Shown in pieces: positions 34,946 to 43,991 of a DNA stretch of 64,000 bases. The notes beneath the pieces were generated by a model that was not told the origin of the DNA, did no database searches, and was given only the letters and a program-made list of their open reading frames with translations. The stretch's first letter is position 1. Every line of letters begins with the position of its first letter. The position numbers and the translations under genes are program-made. The stretch lies in contig JAJPHW010000100.1 in assembly GCA_021325035.1 (NCBI GenBank), forward strand, positions 1-64,000, in the 5' to 3' direction. The stretch is from Terriglobia bacterium (GTDB lineage: Bacteria; Acidobacteriota; Terriglobia; Terriglobales; Acidobacteriaceae).

Positions 34946-36121
34946 ATGAACATCTTTCTAAATGGCGCTGCCGCGAGTGCCGGTGGAGGCGTCACATACC
35001 TGCGCAATGTCATACCACAACTCAAACAACGATTAGATATTCACGTAACGGTTGCATTGCAACCTATTCTTCGGAGTGAGTTTCAAGAATCAGCAAATGT
35101 TTCCTTGCTGGATGTGCGTTTTTCTTCCAATGCTGCTTTCCGATTCTGGCAGGAACAGAGGCGGCTTCCCAGGCTCTTAAGGCAGCACAATGCCCATGTG
35201 CTGATTTCGGCAGGCAACATTGCATTGCATAATTCTCCAGTCCCTCAAGTTTTGCTATCACGCAATGCTTTATATACTTCGACTGATTTTTATCGAGATC
35301 TCTATAAACGCAGAGACTATCGGCTCATTCTCGATACTTGGGTGAAGGGTCTATTGGCGCAGCAGTCCATTCATTGGGCTGATTGTACGGTCGCGCCCAG
35401 TCGATCGTTTGCCAACGATCTGGCCGCATGGACTAGTGAGGAAATCACGACAATTCCACATGGATTCGATGCAGAGGAGTTTCAGCGCGACAACACGCCC
35501 TTGTCATTACATTTACAAAATATTCTTGAAAATAAGAATAGGGCATTGCGGCTTCTTTTTGTGAGCCACTACAACTACTATCGCAATTTCGAGACATTAT
35601 CACGAGCAGTACCGATCTTGCGGGAAAGACTATCACCACGCAAAGTTGAAGTGGTCTTCACGTGCAGGTTCAGTTCCGATCATAACCCTGGCAATTACCA
35701 CGCAGAAAGTGCTGCTCGCCTGGTAAGGGAACTAGGTATTGTTGAAAACGTAATTGAATTAGGCCCAATCCCATATTTCCATCTCCATCGGGTTTATCGT
35801 GCGTGCGATGTATATGTCAGTCCTGCTTACGCAGAATCCTTCGCGCATCCCCTCGTAGAGGCGATGTCATGTGGCTTGCCAATTGTTGCTTCCGATATCG
35901 CAGTTCATAGAGAGATATGCGGAGATGCCGCACTTTATTTTGCGCGTTTTTCACCCCATGAGCTCGCTGATGCCATTGTGAGGGCGAGTGAAGATACCGA
36001 ACACGAATGCCTTTCAAAGGCGGGGCTCGAAAAGTCAACAACTTATTCGTGGAAATCCCATGTGGATCAGTTGATAGAACTGGCACAGCATCTAGTTACG
36101 AAAGATAAAAGTTTGAGATGA
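34946..36121 (+). CDS. Glycosyltransferase family 4 protein
   Basis: GT-B enzyme of 391 aa. MNIFLNGAAASAGGGVTYLR has the Gly-rich acceptor loop; RLLFVSHYNYYRNFETLSRA and YVSPAYAESFAHPLVEAMSC supply the donor half (EX7E glutamates). The ATG at 34946 lies 5 bp after the polymerase stop. A longer reading from 34787 would overlap the polymerase over 150 bp and is rejected. Substrate unknown. Confidence 0.88.
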   Translation: MNIFLNGAAASAGGGVTYLRNVIPQLKQRLDIHVTVALQPILRSEFQESANVSLLDVRFSSNAAFRFWQEQRRLPRLLRQHNAHVLISAGNIALHNSPVPQVLLSRNALYTSTDFYRDLYKRRDYRLILDTWVKGLLAQQSIHWADCTVAPSRSFANDLAAWTSEEITTIPHGFDAEEFQRDNTPLSLHLQNILENKNRALRLLFVSHYNYYRNFETLSRAVPILRERLSPRKVEVVFTCRFSSDHNPGNYHAESAARLVRELGIVENVIELGPIPYFHLHRVYRACDVYVSPAYAESFAHPLVEAMSCGLPIVASDIAVHREICGDAALYFARFSPHELADAIVRASEDTEHECLSKAGLEKSTTYSWKSHVDQLIELAQHLVTKDKSLR

Positions 36122-36164
36122 TAACTTAAAGTGCGCGAGGGGTCGAAACGCAGAAGGGAGATTC

Positions 36165-36818
36165 TTGTTACACCAACGCTACAAGGATTTGTGTTTTTTA
36201 TTGATTGAAAAGGCGACATGGCCAAACTATTGGATATTGCGTTGGAGAAATAGTCTGAGAAGACCTCATCATCCTATTCATTTGCATTTGGGCTGCGGAC
36301 CGAAATATATGCCGGGCTTCGTTAATATTGATGCAAATCCATTTACAAAAACAGATATGTGGTTGGATGTTCGTTGCGGCATCCCTTTTGCCGACCGGAC
36401 AGTAGATTCCGTTTATGCAACACATATGTTTGAGCATTTTTATCCGGATGAACTTGGCCGCCTATTGCGCGAATGCAAACGAGTTCTAAAGCCGGGAGGC
36501 GGCATGCGCGTAATTGTTCCAAGTTTGCGAAGCGCCATAGCCGCATACCAACAAGATCGTAAGGAATGGTTCGACGATTTTCCCCGAAAGTTTGATTCTG
36601 TGGGCGGCCGTTTTTCTAATTTTATTTTCTGCGATGGACAGCATCGCGCAGGTCTCGATTTCAGCTATTTGCGAGAGGCCATGCAGCAAGCAGGGTTCCA
36701 AGAAATCGAAGAATCAGCGGAGGGTACGAGCCGCTTATACGGATCGAATGTGCCTCCTTATACTCCCGGTGACAGCCGCGATCTACCGCATTCTTTATAT
36801 GTAGAAGCTTTCAAGTAA
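36165..36818 (+). CDS. SAM-dependent methyltransferase (Methyltransf_11-like), TTG start
   Basis: Protein of 217 aa starting at TTG 36165, with AAGGGAG four bases before it. Motif I is LHLGCGPKYMPGFVNIDANP (about residues 40-59); VDSVYATHMFEHFYPDELGR and VLKPGGGMRVIVPSL are the following class I motifs. This form is common in polysaccharide clusters (predicted SAM-dependent methyltransferase near GTs). It may O-methylate a sugar; not demonstrable here. Confidence 0.8.
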   Translation: MLHQRYKDLCFLLIEKATWPNYWILRWRNSLRRPHHPIHLHLGCGPKYMPGFVNIDANPFTKTDMWLDVRCGIPFADRTVDSVYATHMFEHFYPDELGRLLRECKRVLKPGGGMRVIVPSLRSAIAAYQQDRKEWFDDFPRKFDSVGGRFSNFIFCDGQHRAGLDFSYLREAMQQAGFQEIEESAEGTSRLYGSNVPPYTPGDSRDLPHSLYVEAFK

Positions 36819-36869
36819 CTACGACGTTGAAGGCGTCGCTAGTACTTTCTATTTTTGAGCACAATGTAA

Positions 36870-38765
36870 ATGTGTGGAATCGTTGGCATCGCGGCAACTA
36901 GATCTAACGTGGATCGCGCCCTGCTCGATTCTGCGACATATTCACTTGCTCACCGCGGACCCGATGACTCCGGCACGATCGTTATCCACGATGGTGAAAA
37001 TGAGATTGGTCTCGGGAATCGCCGCTTAGCGATACTCGATCTGTCGCCGCTCGGTCACCAGCCGATGGAAGATCCAAAAACCGGGAATTGGATTGTTTAT
37101 AACGGCGAGATATTTAATTTCCGCGAATTACGGCACGAACTGAGCAAAGCAGGGTTTGAATTTCGGAGCAACTCGGACACGGAAGTTCTACTAAAGGCCT
37201 ATGCATTTTGGGGAGAACAAAGCCTAACTCGACTGCGAGGCATGTTTGCCTTTGCGCTTTGGGATGCATCGAAACGCCATTTGTTTATCGCTCGTGATCC
37301 CATGGGAGTGAAGCCGCTCTATTTCGGCTCTTTTGGCCCATATTTCATTTTTGCATCGGAAGTCCGCACGTTATTGGGCACAGGCATGGTTCCTCGCCGC
37401 GTTGATCGCGCCGGATTATCAAACTATATAACCTTCGGCTCACTTTACGATCCCATCACATTGATCGACAGAGTGTCATCTTTGTGCCCGGGGCATTATT
37501 TGATATGGAAAAATGGGCGAATTCAAGAAACTTGCTATTGGGACTTGGTGGACTCCACTTCCACAAGACTGGATTATTCAGCTGAATCACGCCAACGAAT
37601 GGAACAAGATTTACATGTTGAAATTTATGACGCTGTACAGAAACAGATGATTAGTGATGTGCCGGTGGGCGTGTTTCTTTCAGGAGGGATAGATTCAAGC
37701 GCGCTGGTTGGGATTCTGAGTCAAAACGGAATTAGACCCGATACTTTTTCTATCGTATTTCGCGAGTCTGATTACAACGAAGCTGCATATTCTCAAATAG
37801 TAGCTAAGCATTTCGAAACGAGCCATCATGAAATCTGTGCTTCGCAAGGTGAGGCGCTTGAGCTTATTCCAGAAGCAATCGCATCCATGGACTTGCCAAC
37901 TATCGATGGCGTCAACACCTATTTCGTCTCACGAAAGACCCGGGAAGCGGGCCTCAAAGTTGCTTTATCCGGCCTCGGAGGTGATGAGCTTTTTGCAGGC
38001 TATTCAACCTTTGTGGATGTCCCCAAAATGCAGAAATTCTCAGATTTCTGGAAATATACCCCCGGCAAAAGCGCCCTTGCCGCCCTTTTTTCAGTCTTGA
38101 CACCTGAAAATGACCGTAATCGTAAATTGGCGGCTTTGTTGTTAGATCAAGATAGCTTGTCGCTTCCATACTTTTTGGCGCGGATGTTATTTACTCCAAG
38201 TCTCCGCCATTCATTGATTACTCATATTTCGGAAGAGGATAGCAACAGAGCGGCGACTGAGCTCTTGAAGAATTTGAATCGTGTAAAAAAATTGGACGAG
38301 ATCAACCAAATTTCCTATTTGGAATCTCGTTGTTACATGCTAAATACTCTTCTGCGCGATTCTGATGCTTTAAGCATGGCTAATGGGCTAGAGGTCCGGG
38401 TGCCTCTTACTGATCATCAACTGGCACGAAGGGCAATCTCGATTCCGGGAGCTTGGAAGATCAAGCGCGGTGAACCAAAGCATTTGTTGGTTGATGCGCT
38501 GAAAGGTTCCTTACCCAGCGAAATTGTCCATCGCCGGAAACGGGGTTTTACTTTGCCCTTTGAGCATTGGTTGAAGGATGATTTACGACGAGATTTAGAA
38601 AAGTCTTTCCGAGACATGGCCGATGGCCCGCTAGGCGGTGTTATCAATCAGGAGGCAGTGTGGAAGGTATGGCAGGACTTCCAAGAAGGGAAAACCTCCT
38701 GGTCACGCCCTTGGTCTCTTCATGTGTTGCACCAATGGTGCACGCGCCATGCGGTTACCGTTTAG
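36870..38765 (+). CDS. asnB: Glutamine-hydrolysing asparagine synthase-type amidotransferase (AsnB family), copy 1
   Basis: Protein of 631 aa. Met removal exposes C2 (MCGIVGIAA), the nucleophile of the class II glutaminase domain (residues 1-220). The synthetase domain has the pyrophosphatase loop SGGIDSSALVG near residue 270. In polysaccharide loci such proteins may amidate uronic acids (WbpS in Pseudomonas O6 is the known example) rather than make asparagine. It precedes a GT2 gene and a second paralogue. Symbol is by family only. Confidence 0.88.
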   Translation: MCGIVGIAATRSNVDRALLDSATYSLAHRGPDDSGTIVIHDGENEIGLGNRRLAILDLSPLGHQPMEDPKTGNWIVYNGEIFNFRELRHELSKAGFEFRSNSDTEVLLKAYAFWGEQSLTRLRGMFAFALWDASKRHLFIARDPMGVKPLYFGSFGPYFIFASEVRTLLGTGMVPRRVDRAGLSNYITFGSLYDPITLIDRVSSLCPGHYLIWKNGRIQETCYWDLVDSTSTRLDYSAESRQRMEQDLHVEIYDAVQKQMISDVPVGVFLSGGIDSSALVGILSQNGIRPDTFSIVFRESDYNEAAYSQIVAKHFETSHHEICASQGEALELIPEAIASMDLPTIDGVNTYFVSRKTREAGLKVALSGLGGDELFAGYSTFVDVPKMQKFSDFWKYTPGKSALAALFSVLTPENDRNRKLAALLLDQDSLSLPYFLARMLFTPSLRHSLITHISEEDSNRAATELLKNLNRVKKLDEINQISYLESRCYMLNTLLRDSDALSMANGLEVRVPLTDHQLARRAISIPGAWKIKRGEPKHLLVDALKGSLPSEIVHRRKRGFTLPFEHWLKDDLRRDLEKSFRDMADGPLGGVINQEAVWKVWQDFQEGKTSWSRPWSLHVLHQWCTRHAVTV

Positions 38766-38816
38766 TGTTCCAGTTCGCCAATTGCTTTCGATTCACGATA
38801 AGATGGCGGAAGTAGA

Positions 38817-39722
38817 GTGAGTTCCGCGATAACAAGCCCCGAGGATTCTGTGAATACGCCTTCTCCTGGCGTAGCACCTCTTCCTGTAAGCGTAATCATC
38901 GCTACACGGAATGAAGAAAAAAACTTACCTCGGTGCCTGGAATCTTTGAATTGCGTTGAAGAAGTTTATGTTGTTGATTCGCAGAGTAGCGATGCAACAG
39001 TTGCAATTGCCGAGGCATATCATGCAAAGGTCGTGCAATTTCACTACAAAGGTGGATGGCCAAAAAAGCGGCAATGGGCACTTGATCATCTTCCGGTTGT
39101 AGCCGATTGGGTTTTACTTCTCGATGCCGATGAGGCATTGACACCCGAGATTCGAAGAGAAATAGAATGCGCAATTTCAAAGCATGACTTCAACGGGTAT
39201 TACATTGCGTTGCAGATGCATTTCTTAGGGAAAGAATTGCGCCACTGTGGTGCGAATTTCTATAAGCTTTCACTTTTTCGCAAGGGCAAAGGCAGATTTG
39301 AGTGCAGGTTGCAGGACCAGGATCCCTCGATGGCCGACATGGAAGTTCATGAGCACGTTGTCGTCGAAGGGCCGACAGCAAAACTCAAGAACCCCATAAC
39401 CCACCATAATGTTGATTCGCTTGCGAAGTATATTCAAAAGCACAATGAATACTCGAACTGGGATGCGGCGGTGTGGGTTGAAGGGAAATCTGCTGATCTG
39501 CCACCAACTTTATTTGGCAATCAAGCGCAACGTCGTCGTTGGCTCAAACAAAGGTTTTTCGCGGTACCTGGCTCGCCTGTTGTTCTGTTTCTTTACCGGT
39601 ATTTTTTTCGACTGGGCTTTTTGGATGGAATTCCAGGGTTCGTCTACTGCGCATTTCAGGCAATTCAACTGTTCCATGTAAAAGCCAAGGTTTATGAGAT
39701 GAAATTGGCACAACGGGTTTGA
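38817..39722 (+). CDS. Glycosyltransferase family 2 protein
   Basis: GT-A fold enzyme of 301 aa, starting GTG at 38817. SVIIATRNEEKNLPRCLESL opens the domain, and LLLDADEALTPEIR carries the DxD metal motif. WaaE/KdtX-type GT2 enzymes (LPS core transferases) have this length, with the C-terminal amphipathic helix seen here. Located between the two AsnB genes, 6 bp from the second. Confidence 0.88.
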   Translation: MSSAITSPEDSVNTPSPGVAPLPVSVIIATRNEEKNLPRCLESLNCVEEVYVVDSQSSDATVAIAEAYHAKVVQFHYKGGWPKKRQWALDHLPVVADWVLLLDADEALTPEIRREIECAISKHDFNGYYIALQMHFLGKELRHCGANFYKLSLFRKGKGRFECRLQDQDPSMADMEVHEHVVVEGPTAKLKNPITHHNVDSLAKYIQKHNEYSNWDAAVWVEGKSADLPPTLFGNQAQRRRWLKQRFFAVPGSPVVLFLYRYFFRLGFLDGIPGFVYCAFQAIQLFHVKAKVYEMKLAQRV

Positions 39723-39728
39723 ACCTTC

Positions 39729-41729
39729 ATGTGCGGCATTAGCGGCCTACTCAATTGCGGTGACCGACCCACCATCGAGCGCATGACCTCAATTCAATCG
39801 CACCGCGGACCCGATGATTCTGGAATATGGGAACAGCATTTTCCAGATGGTGGCTATATTGGCTTCGGAAGCCGCCGTCTGGCCATTCTTGATCTTTCGC
39901 CAAGCGGCCACATGCCGATGTGCAATGAAGATCGCACCGTTTGGATTACGTACAACGGCGAAATTTATAACTACCTGGATCTGCGCGAAGAACTCCGTCA
40001 AAAGGGGCATCATTTTTTCTCGGAAACTGACACAGAAGTCGTCTTACGACTGTATGAGCAGGACGGGCCTGATTGTGTAAAAAAACTCAATGGCATGTTT
40101 GCGTTTGCCATCTGCGACCTGCGTGGCGGCCGCCGGACATTATTTCTTGCTCGCGATCACTTCGGAATTAAGCCCTTGTATTACGTACACCAAGGGCAAC
40201 GGTTTGCCTTTGCTTCAGAAATCAAAGCACTACTGCAGGTTCCGGGAATTGAGCCTGAACTTGATGCGCAATCATTGCATCAGTATTTAACTTTTTTGTG
40301 GGTCCCCGAACCCAACACAATGTTCAAGGGGATTTTCAAGCTGCCGCCTGGGCACACCGCGATTTTCCGCGAAAGCAATCTGGAACTTCATCAATATTGG
40401 GATCTTACTTTTCCTCCAAAGGAACATAACTACGGTTCTCGCACAGAAGCAGAATTGTCGGAAGAATTGCGCGGCCGCTTTCAGCAAGTTGTTAAGCGGC
40501 AAATGGTGAGCGACGTGCCTATCGGGGCATTTCTCAGCGCCGGATTGGATTCTTCCAGCATCGTGGCGGCAATGGCGCATGCCGGAACTGGGCGAACGAT
40601 ACGAACTTACACGATTACATTTCCGTCGAAATATCGTATCGGCGAAACTGCATTAGATGATCCGGCCGTACCTGCACGGTTTGCCAAGAGTCTTGGATTA
40701 GAAAATCGTCAAATTATGGTCGAACCGGATGTGGCTGATATGCTTCCGCGTATTGCATGGCATATGGATGAGCCTGTCGCAGATCCCGCAATCATTACGG
40801 CTTATCTAGTATGCAGGGAAGCGCGTAAAGATTCCACGGTTTTGCTCTCTGGCGTGGGCGGGGATGAATTATTTGCAGGATACCGCAAATATATCGCGCA
40901 TTATTGGGCAAATGCCTATGGCAGGATCCCATCGCCGCTCCGCAATTTGGCCAGCAGATCGGTATCTAGTCTGCCGGGTATGCGCGGAACTCATGTGAAG
41001 GGAATTTTGCGTTTTGCCAAAAAGATGGTTCGCAGTGCTTCTCTGCCTCCAATCGAGCGTTTTGTGATGAATTGTACGTACCTCGACAGCAATCAGAAAG
41101 AACAGCTATACACCAATGATTTTGGCCGCCGAATAAATTTGGATAATCCTGCAGATGGCCGGCATCGCGAAGCATTTGCTCAAGTGAAGGATTCTGACTT
41201 TTTAAATCAGATGTTGTATGTGGATAGCAAAATTTTCATGCCTTCCTTGAATCTGGCATATAACGACAGGATGAGCATGGCAAATTCTGTGGAAGTGCGG
41301 GTGCCTTTTCTGGATCGCGAACTTGCTGAATTTGCAGCTTGGGATATAGCTCCAGAGTTCAAATTGAAAGGTTTTTATCATCCGGTCACAAAATATATTT
41401 TCCGCAAAGCGATGGCGCCACTGCTACCCAAAGAAGTCTTGCGCCAGCCAAAAGCAGGATTTGCAGCCCCGGTGGATTATTGGCTCGCCCACGATTTGCG
41501 AGAGATGGTGGATGACTTACTTTCTGAATCCCGAATTATGCAGCGCGGAATATTTGAGCCCAAGGTTGTGCAAAAATTTGTGGACGAGCAGCGCAAAGGC
41601 ATTCAAGATTGGTCTATGCAAATTTGGCAATTCTTGACGCTGGAAATATGGATGCAGACTTTTCTTGACATTGGTAAACAACAATTTGCAGATAAGCACG
41701 GGGCTCATCCTCAAGCAGCATTGGCATGA
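39729..41729 (+). CDS. asnB: Glutamine-hydrolysing asparagine synthase-type amidotransferase (AsnB family), copy 2
   Basis: Protein of 666 aa, paralogue of the gene 1 kb upstream. C2 is again the glutaminase nucleophile (MCGISGLLNC); NGEIYNYLDLREEL and RGPDDSGIW are typical. The pyrophosphatase loop reads SAGLDSSSIVA rather than SGGxDS, an altered glycine in the ATP loop that may change activity. ATGA overlap with the following oxidoreductase. Likely amidates a glycan substrate or a nucleotide-sugar; inference from context. Confidence 0.87.
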   Translation: MCGISGLLNCGDRPTIERMTSIQSHRGPDDSGIWEQHFPDGGYIGFGSRRLAILDLSPSGHMPMCNEDRTVWITYNGEIYNYLDLREELRQKGHHFFSETDTEVVLRLYEQDGPDCVKKLNGMFAFAICDLRGGRRTLFLARDHFGIKPLYYVHQGQRFAFASEIKALLQVPGIEPELDAQSLHQYLTFLWVPEPNTMFKGIFKLPPGHTAIFRESNLELHQYWDLTFPPKEHNYGSRTEAELSEELRGRFQQVVKRQMVSDVPIGAFLSAGLDSSSIVAAMAHAGTGRTIRTYTITFPSKYRIGETALDDPAVPARFAKSLGLENRQIMVEPDVADMLPRIAWHMDEPVADPAIITAYLVCREARKDSTVLLSGVGGDELFAGYRKYIAHYWANAYGRIPSPLRNLASRSVSSLPGMRGTHVKGILRFAKKMVRSASLPPIERFVMNCTYLDSNQKEQLYTNDFGRRINLDNPADGRHREAFAQVKDSDFLNQMLYVDSKIFMPSLNLAYNDRMSMANSVEVRVPFLDRELAEFAAWDIAPEFKLKGFYHPVTKYIFRKAMAPLLPKEVLRQPKAGFAAPVDYWLAHDLREMVDDLLSESRIMQRGIFEPKVVQKFVDEQRKGIQDWSMQIWQFLTLEIWMQTFLDIGKQQFADKHGAHPQAALA

Positions 41730-43948
41730 AACAAGTCTTACAAGACGCTCGTAGTGGAGAGATCAAGGTAGTGGAAGTTCCGTCACCCCGATTGCTGCCG
41801 GGGTGCGTTCTGGTGCGGATTGCAGCGTCCCTGGTTTCTGCCGGTACCGAAAGGGCCTCCACAGAGTTTGCTGAAAAAAACTTACTGCAAAAAGCTCAAG
41901 CAAGGCCTGATTTAGTGAGAGATGTTCTGAACAAGGTGCGGCGCGACGGCGTCGTTTCCACCTTGTCGTCTGTACGGAGCCGGTTGGATCTGCCGAGTGC
42001 ACTTGGCTACAGCAGTGCAGGAACGGTGATCGCTACAGCGGATGAAATAAATGATATTCGGCCCGGTGACCGGGTCGCATGTGCTGGTGCCGGTTATGCG
42101 GTTCACGCTCAAGTCGCGTGTATTCCGCGGTTGCTGACAACGAAAATTCCAGAAGCTTCCGTCAGCCTGGAAGAAGCTGCGTTCACAACTGTAGGCACAG
42201 TTGCGTTACATGGCATTCGAGTGGCTGATATCAGATTGGGTGACGTCGTTGCAGTGATTGGATTGGGTTTACTCGGGCAATTGACTGTGCAACTTCTGAA
42301 AGCTGCCGGTTGTCGTGTAGTCGGGATGGACATCAATACGGCGCGCGCGATTCTCGCCAAGACGCTCGGAGCAGATGCAGTTTCAACCTCTCCCGCTGAG
42401 TTTCGCGATTTGTGTTTGCAGTACTCCTCCGGACATCTGGCAGATGCAGTCTTAGTTACTGCGGAAACGGTTAGCAGCGGTCCAGTAAATTTGGCGGGAG
42501 AAGTTGCTCGCGATCGAGCCATTGTCGTTGCTGTGGGCACCGTGGGCATGGATATTCAGCGCAAGACGTTTTATGAGAAGGAGTTGGATTTCCGTATTTC
42601 GCGTTCCTATGGCCCTGGCCGCTATGACAGTGCCTACGAGCAAAAAGGCCGCGATTATCCTATTGGATACGTGCGCTGGACGGAAACCCGGAACATGGAA
42701 GCTTTCTTGAGAATGGTTGCCGACGGTAAATTAAATTTGCAATCGCTCATTACGCACCGTTTTCAGGTAGAACAAGCGCCACGTGCTTATGAATTGATTA
42801 CAGGTTCTACTGGCTCTCCATTCCTAGGAGTGCTAATCAAGTATCCGGATTTTCCCGAAGAAAAACTGATTGTTGAATCGCGTGTTGCTGTGAGCAAGGC
42901 AAGGCCAGAAAGCGCGGTGCGGATCGGCCTTATCGGGGCGGGGGCGTTTGCAACCGGGACTCTACTTCCCGCGATCAAACAGATTCAAGGAATTGACTTA
43001 ATCGGGGTTTGTGCGGCTAACGGATCTCATTCGGAAAAGGCCGCAGGAAAATTTGGTTTTCAATATTCCACATCGGATGAAGATCGAGTTCTTCGCGATC
43101 CCAATGTCAACGCGGTTGTCATTTCGACCCGGCATAATCTGCATGCGCGACAAGTCATGGCCGCAATTAGATCCCGTAAACACGTCTTCTGCGAGAAGCC
43201 TCTGTGTTTGACTGAGGATGAACTTGCCGCAATTGTGCAATGTCACGCACAATACGCGATGCCTCATGGATTGCAACTAATGGTTGGTTTCAACCGACGT
43301 TTTTCTCCCATGATGAGAAAAATGAAAGACTTTCTTGGACAAATCCATGAACCATTTGCCTTAAATTACCGGGTGAATGCGGGCATGCTAGCCGCTGACC
43401 ATTGGACGAATGACCCAGAGCAGGGAGGCGGCCGAATTCGTGGGGAAGTTTGTCATTTTGTTGACCTATTGACATTTCTGGCTGGCCCACCAACTGAAGT
43501 ACACACACGCGCACTTGCGAATCCTGGTCAATATTCTGACGACAACGTTTTAATTACTCTTCAATTTGCTAATGGTTCTCAAGGCAACATAACGTATGTG
43601 GCCAATGGAGATCGAGCCTACTCCAAGGAACGGCTCGAAGTATTTGGAGGCGGCGTGGTCGCCGTGATGGAAGATTTTCGCACACTCGAACTGGTGCGCA
43701 ATGGCCGCAAGCAACAAGTTAGTGCACGAATCAGACAAGACAAAGGTCACAGTGCTGAATTGCAGGCATTTGCTAATTCGATTCGGGAAGGAAGTTCGAG
43801 TCCAATCCCATTCGCAGAAATCGTCGCATCCACACTAGCAACTTTAGGAGCAATGGATTCCCTTCACTATGGACAACCATTTACGGTTGATGCCATGAAT
43901 TTTATAGCGTTACATTCATCCTCTTTACGGCTCAGCGCCAACCCATGA
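41726..43948 (+). CDS. Bi-domain oxidoreductase: zinc-type dehydrogenase fused to Gfo/Idh/MocA
   Basis: Fusion of 740 aa. The N-terminal half (about residues 1-385) is an MDR alcohol dehydrogenase: VRIAASLVSAGTERASTEF, GDRVACAGAGYAVHAQVAC, and Rossmann motif VIGLGLLGQLTVQLL. The C-terminal half begins VRIGLIGAGAFATGTLLPAI near residue 394 and has the EKPLCLTEDEL motif with the catalytic lysine. The same architecture is recurrent in exopolysaccharide loci, often beside heparinase-like genes. It probably oxidises or epimerises a nucleotide sugar. Translational coupling to asnB copy 2. Confidence 0.9.
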   Translation: MKQVLQDARSGEIKVVEVPSPRLLPGCVLVRIAASLVSAGTERASTEFAEKNLLQKAQARPDLVRDVLNKVRRDGVVSTLSSVRSRLDLPSALGYSSAGTVIATADEINDIRPGDRVACAGAGYAVHAQVACIPRLLTTKIPEASVSLEEAAFTTVGTVALHGIRVADIRLGDVVAVIGLGLLGQLTVQLLKAAGCRVVGMDINTARAILAKTLGADAVSTSPAEFRDLCLQYSSGHLADAVLVTAETVSSGPVNLAGEVARDRAIVVAVGTVGMDIQRKTFYEKELDFRISRSYGPGRYDSAYEQKGRDYPIGYVRWTETRNMEAFLRMVADGKLNLQSLITHRFQVEQAPRAYELITGSTGSPFLGVLIKYPDFPEEKLIVESRVAVSKARPESAVRIGLIGAGAFATGTLLPAIKQIQGIDLIGVCAANGSHSEKAAGKFGFQYSTSDEDRVLRDPNVNAVVISTRHNLHARQVMAAIRSRKHVFCEKPLCLTEDELAAIVQCHAQYAMPHGLQLMVGFNRRFSPMMRKMKDFLGQIHEPFALNYRVNAGMLAADHWTNDPEQGGGRIRGEVCHFVDLLTFLAGPPTEVHTRALANPGQYSDDNVLITLQFANGSQGNITYVANGDRAYSKERLEVFGGGVVAVMEDFRTLELVRNGRKQQVSARIRQDKGHSAELQAFANSIREGSSSPIPFAEIVASTLATLGAMDSLHYGQPFTVDAMNFIALHSSSLRLSANP

Positions 43949-43991
43949 TCAGCACAAAAATCGATTTTCAATCCGGGGAAATATTTGCCCG

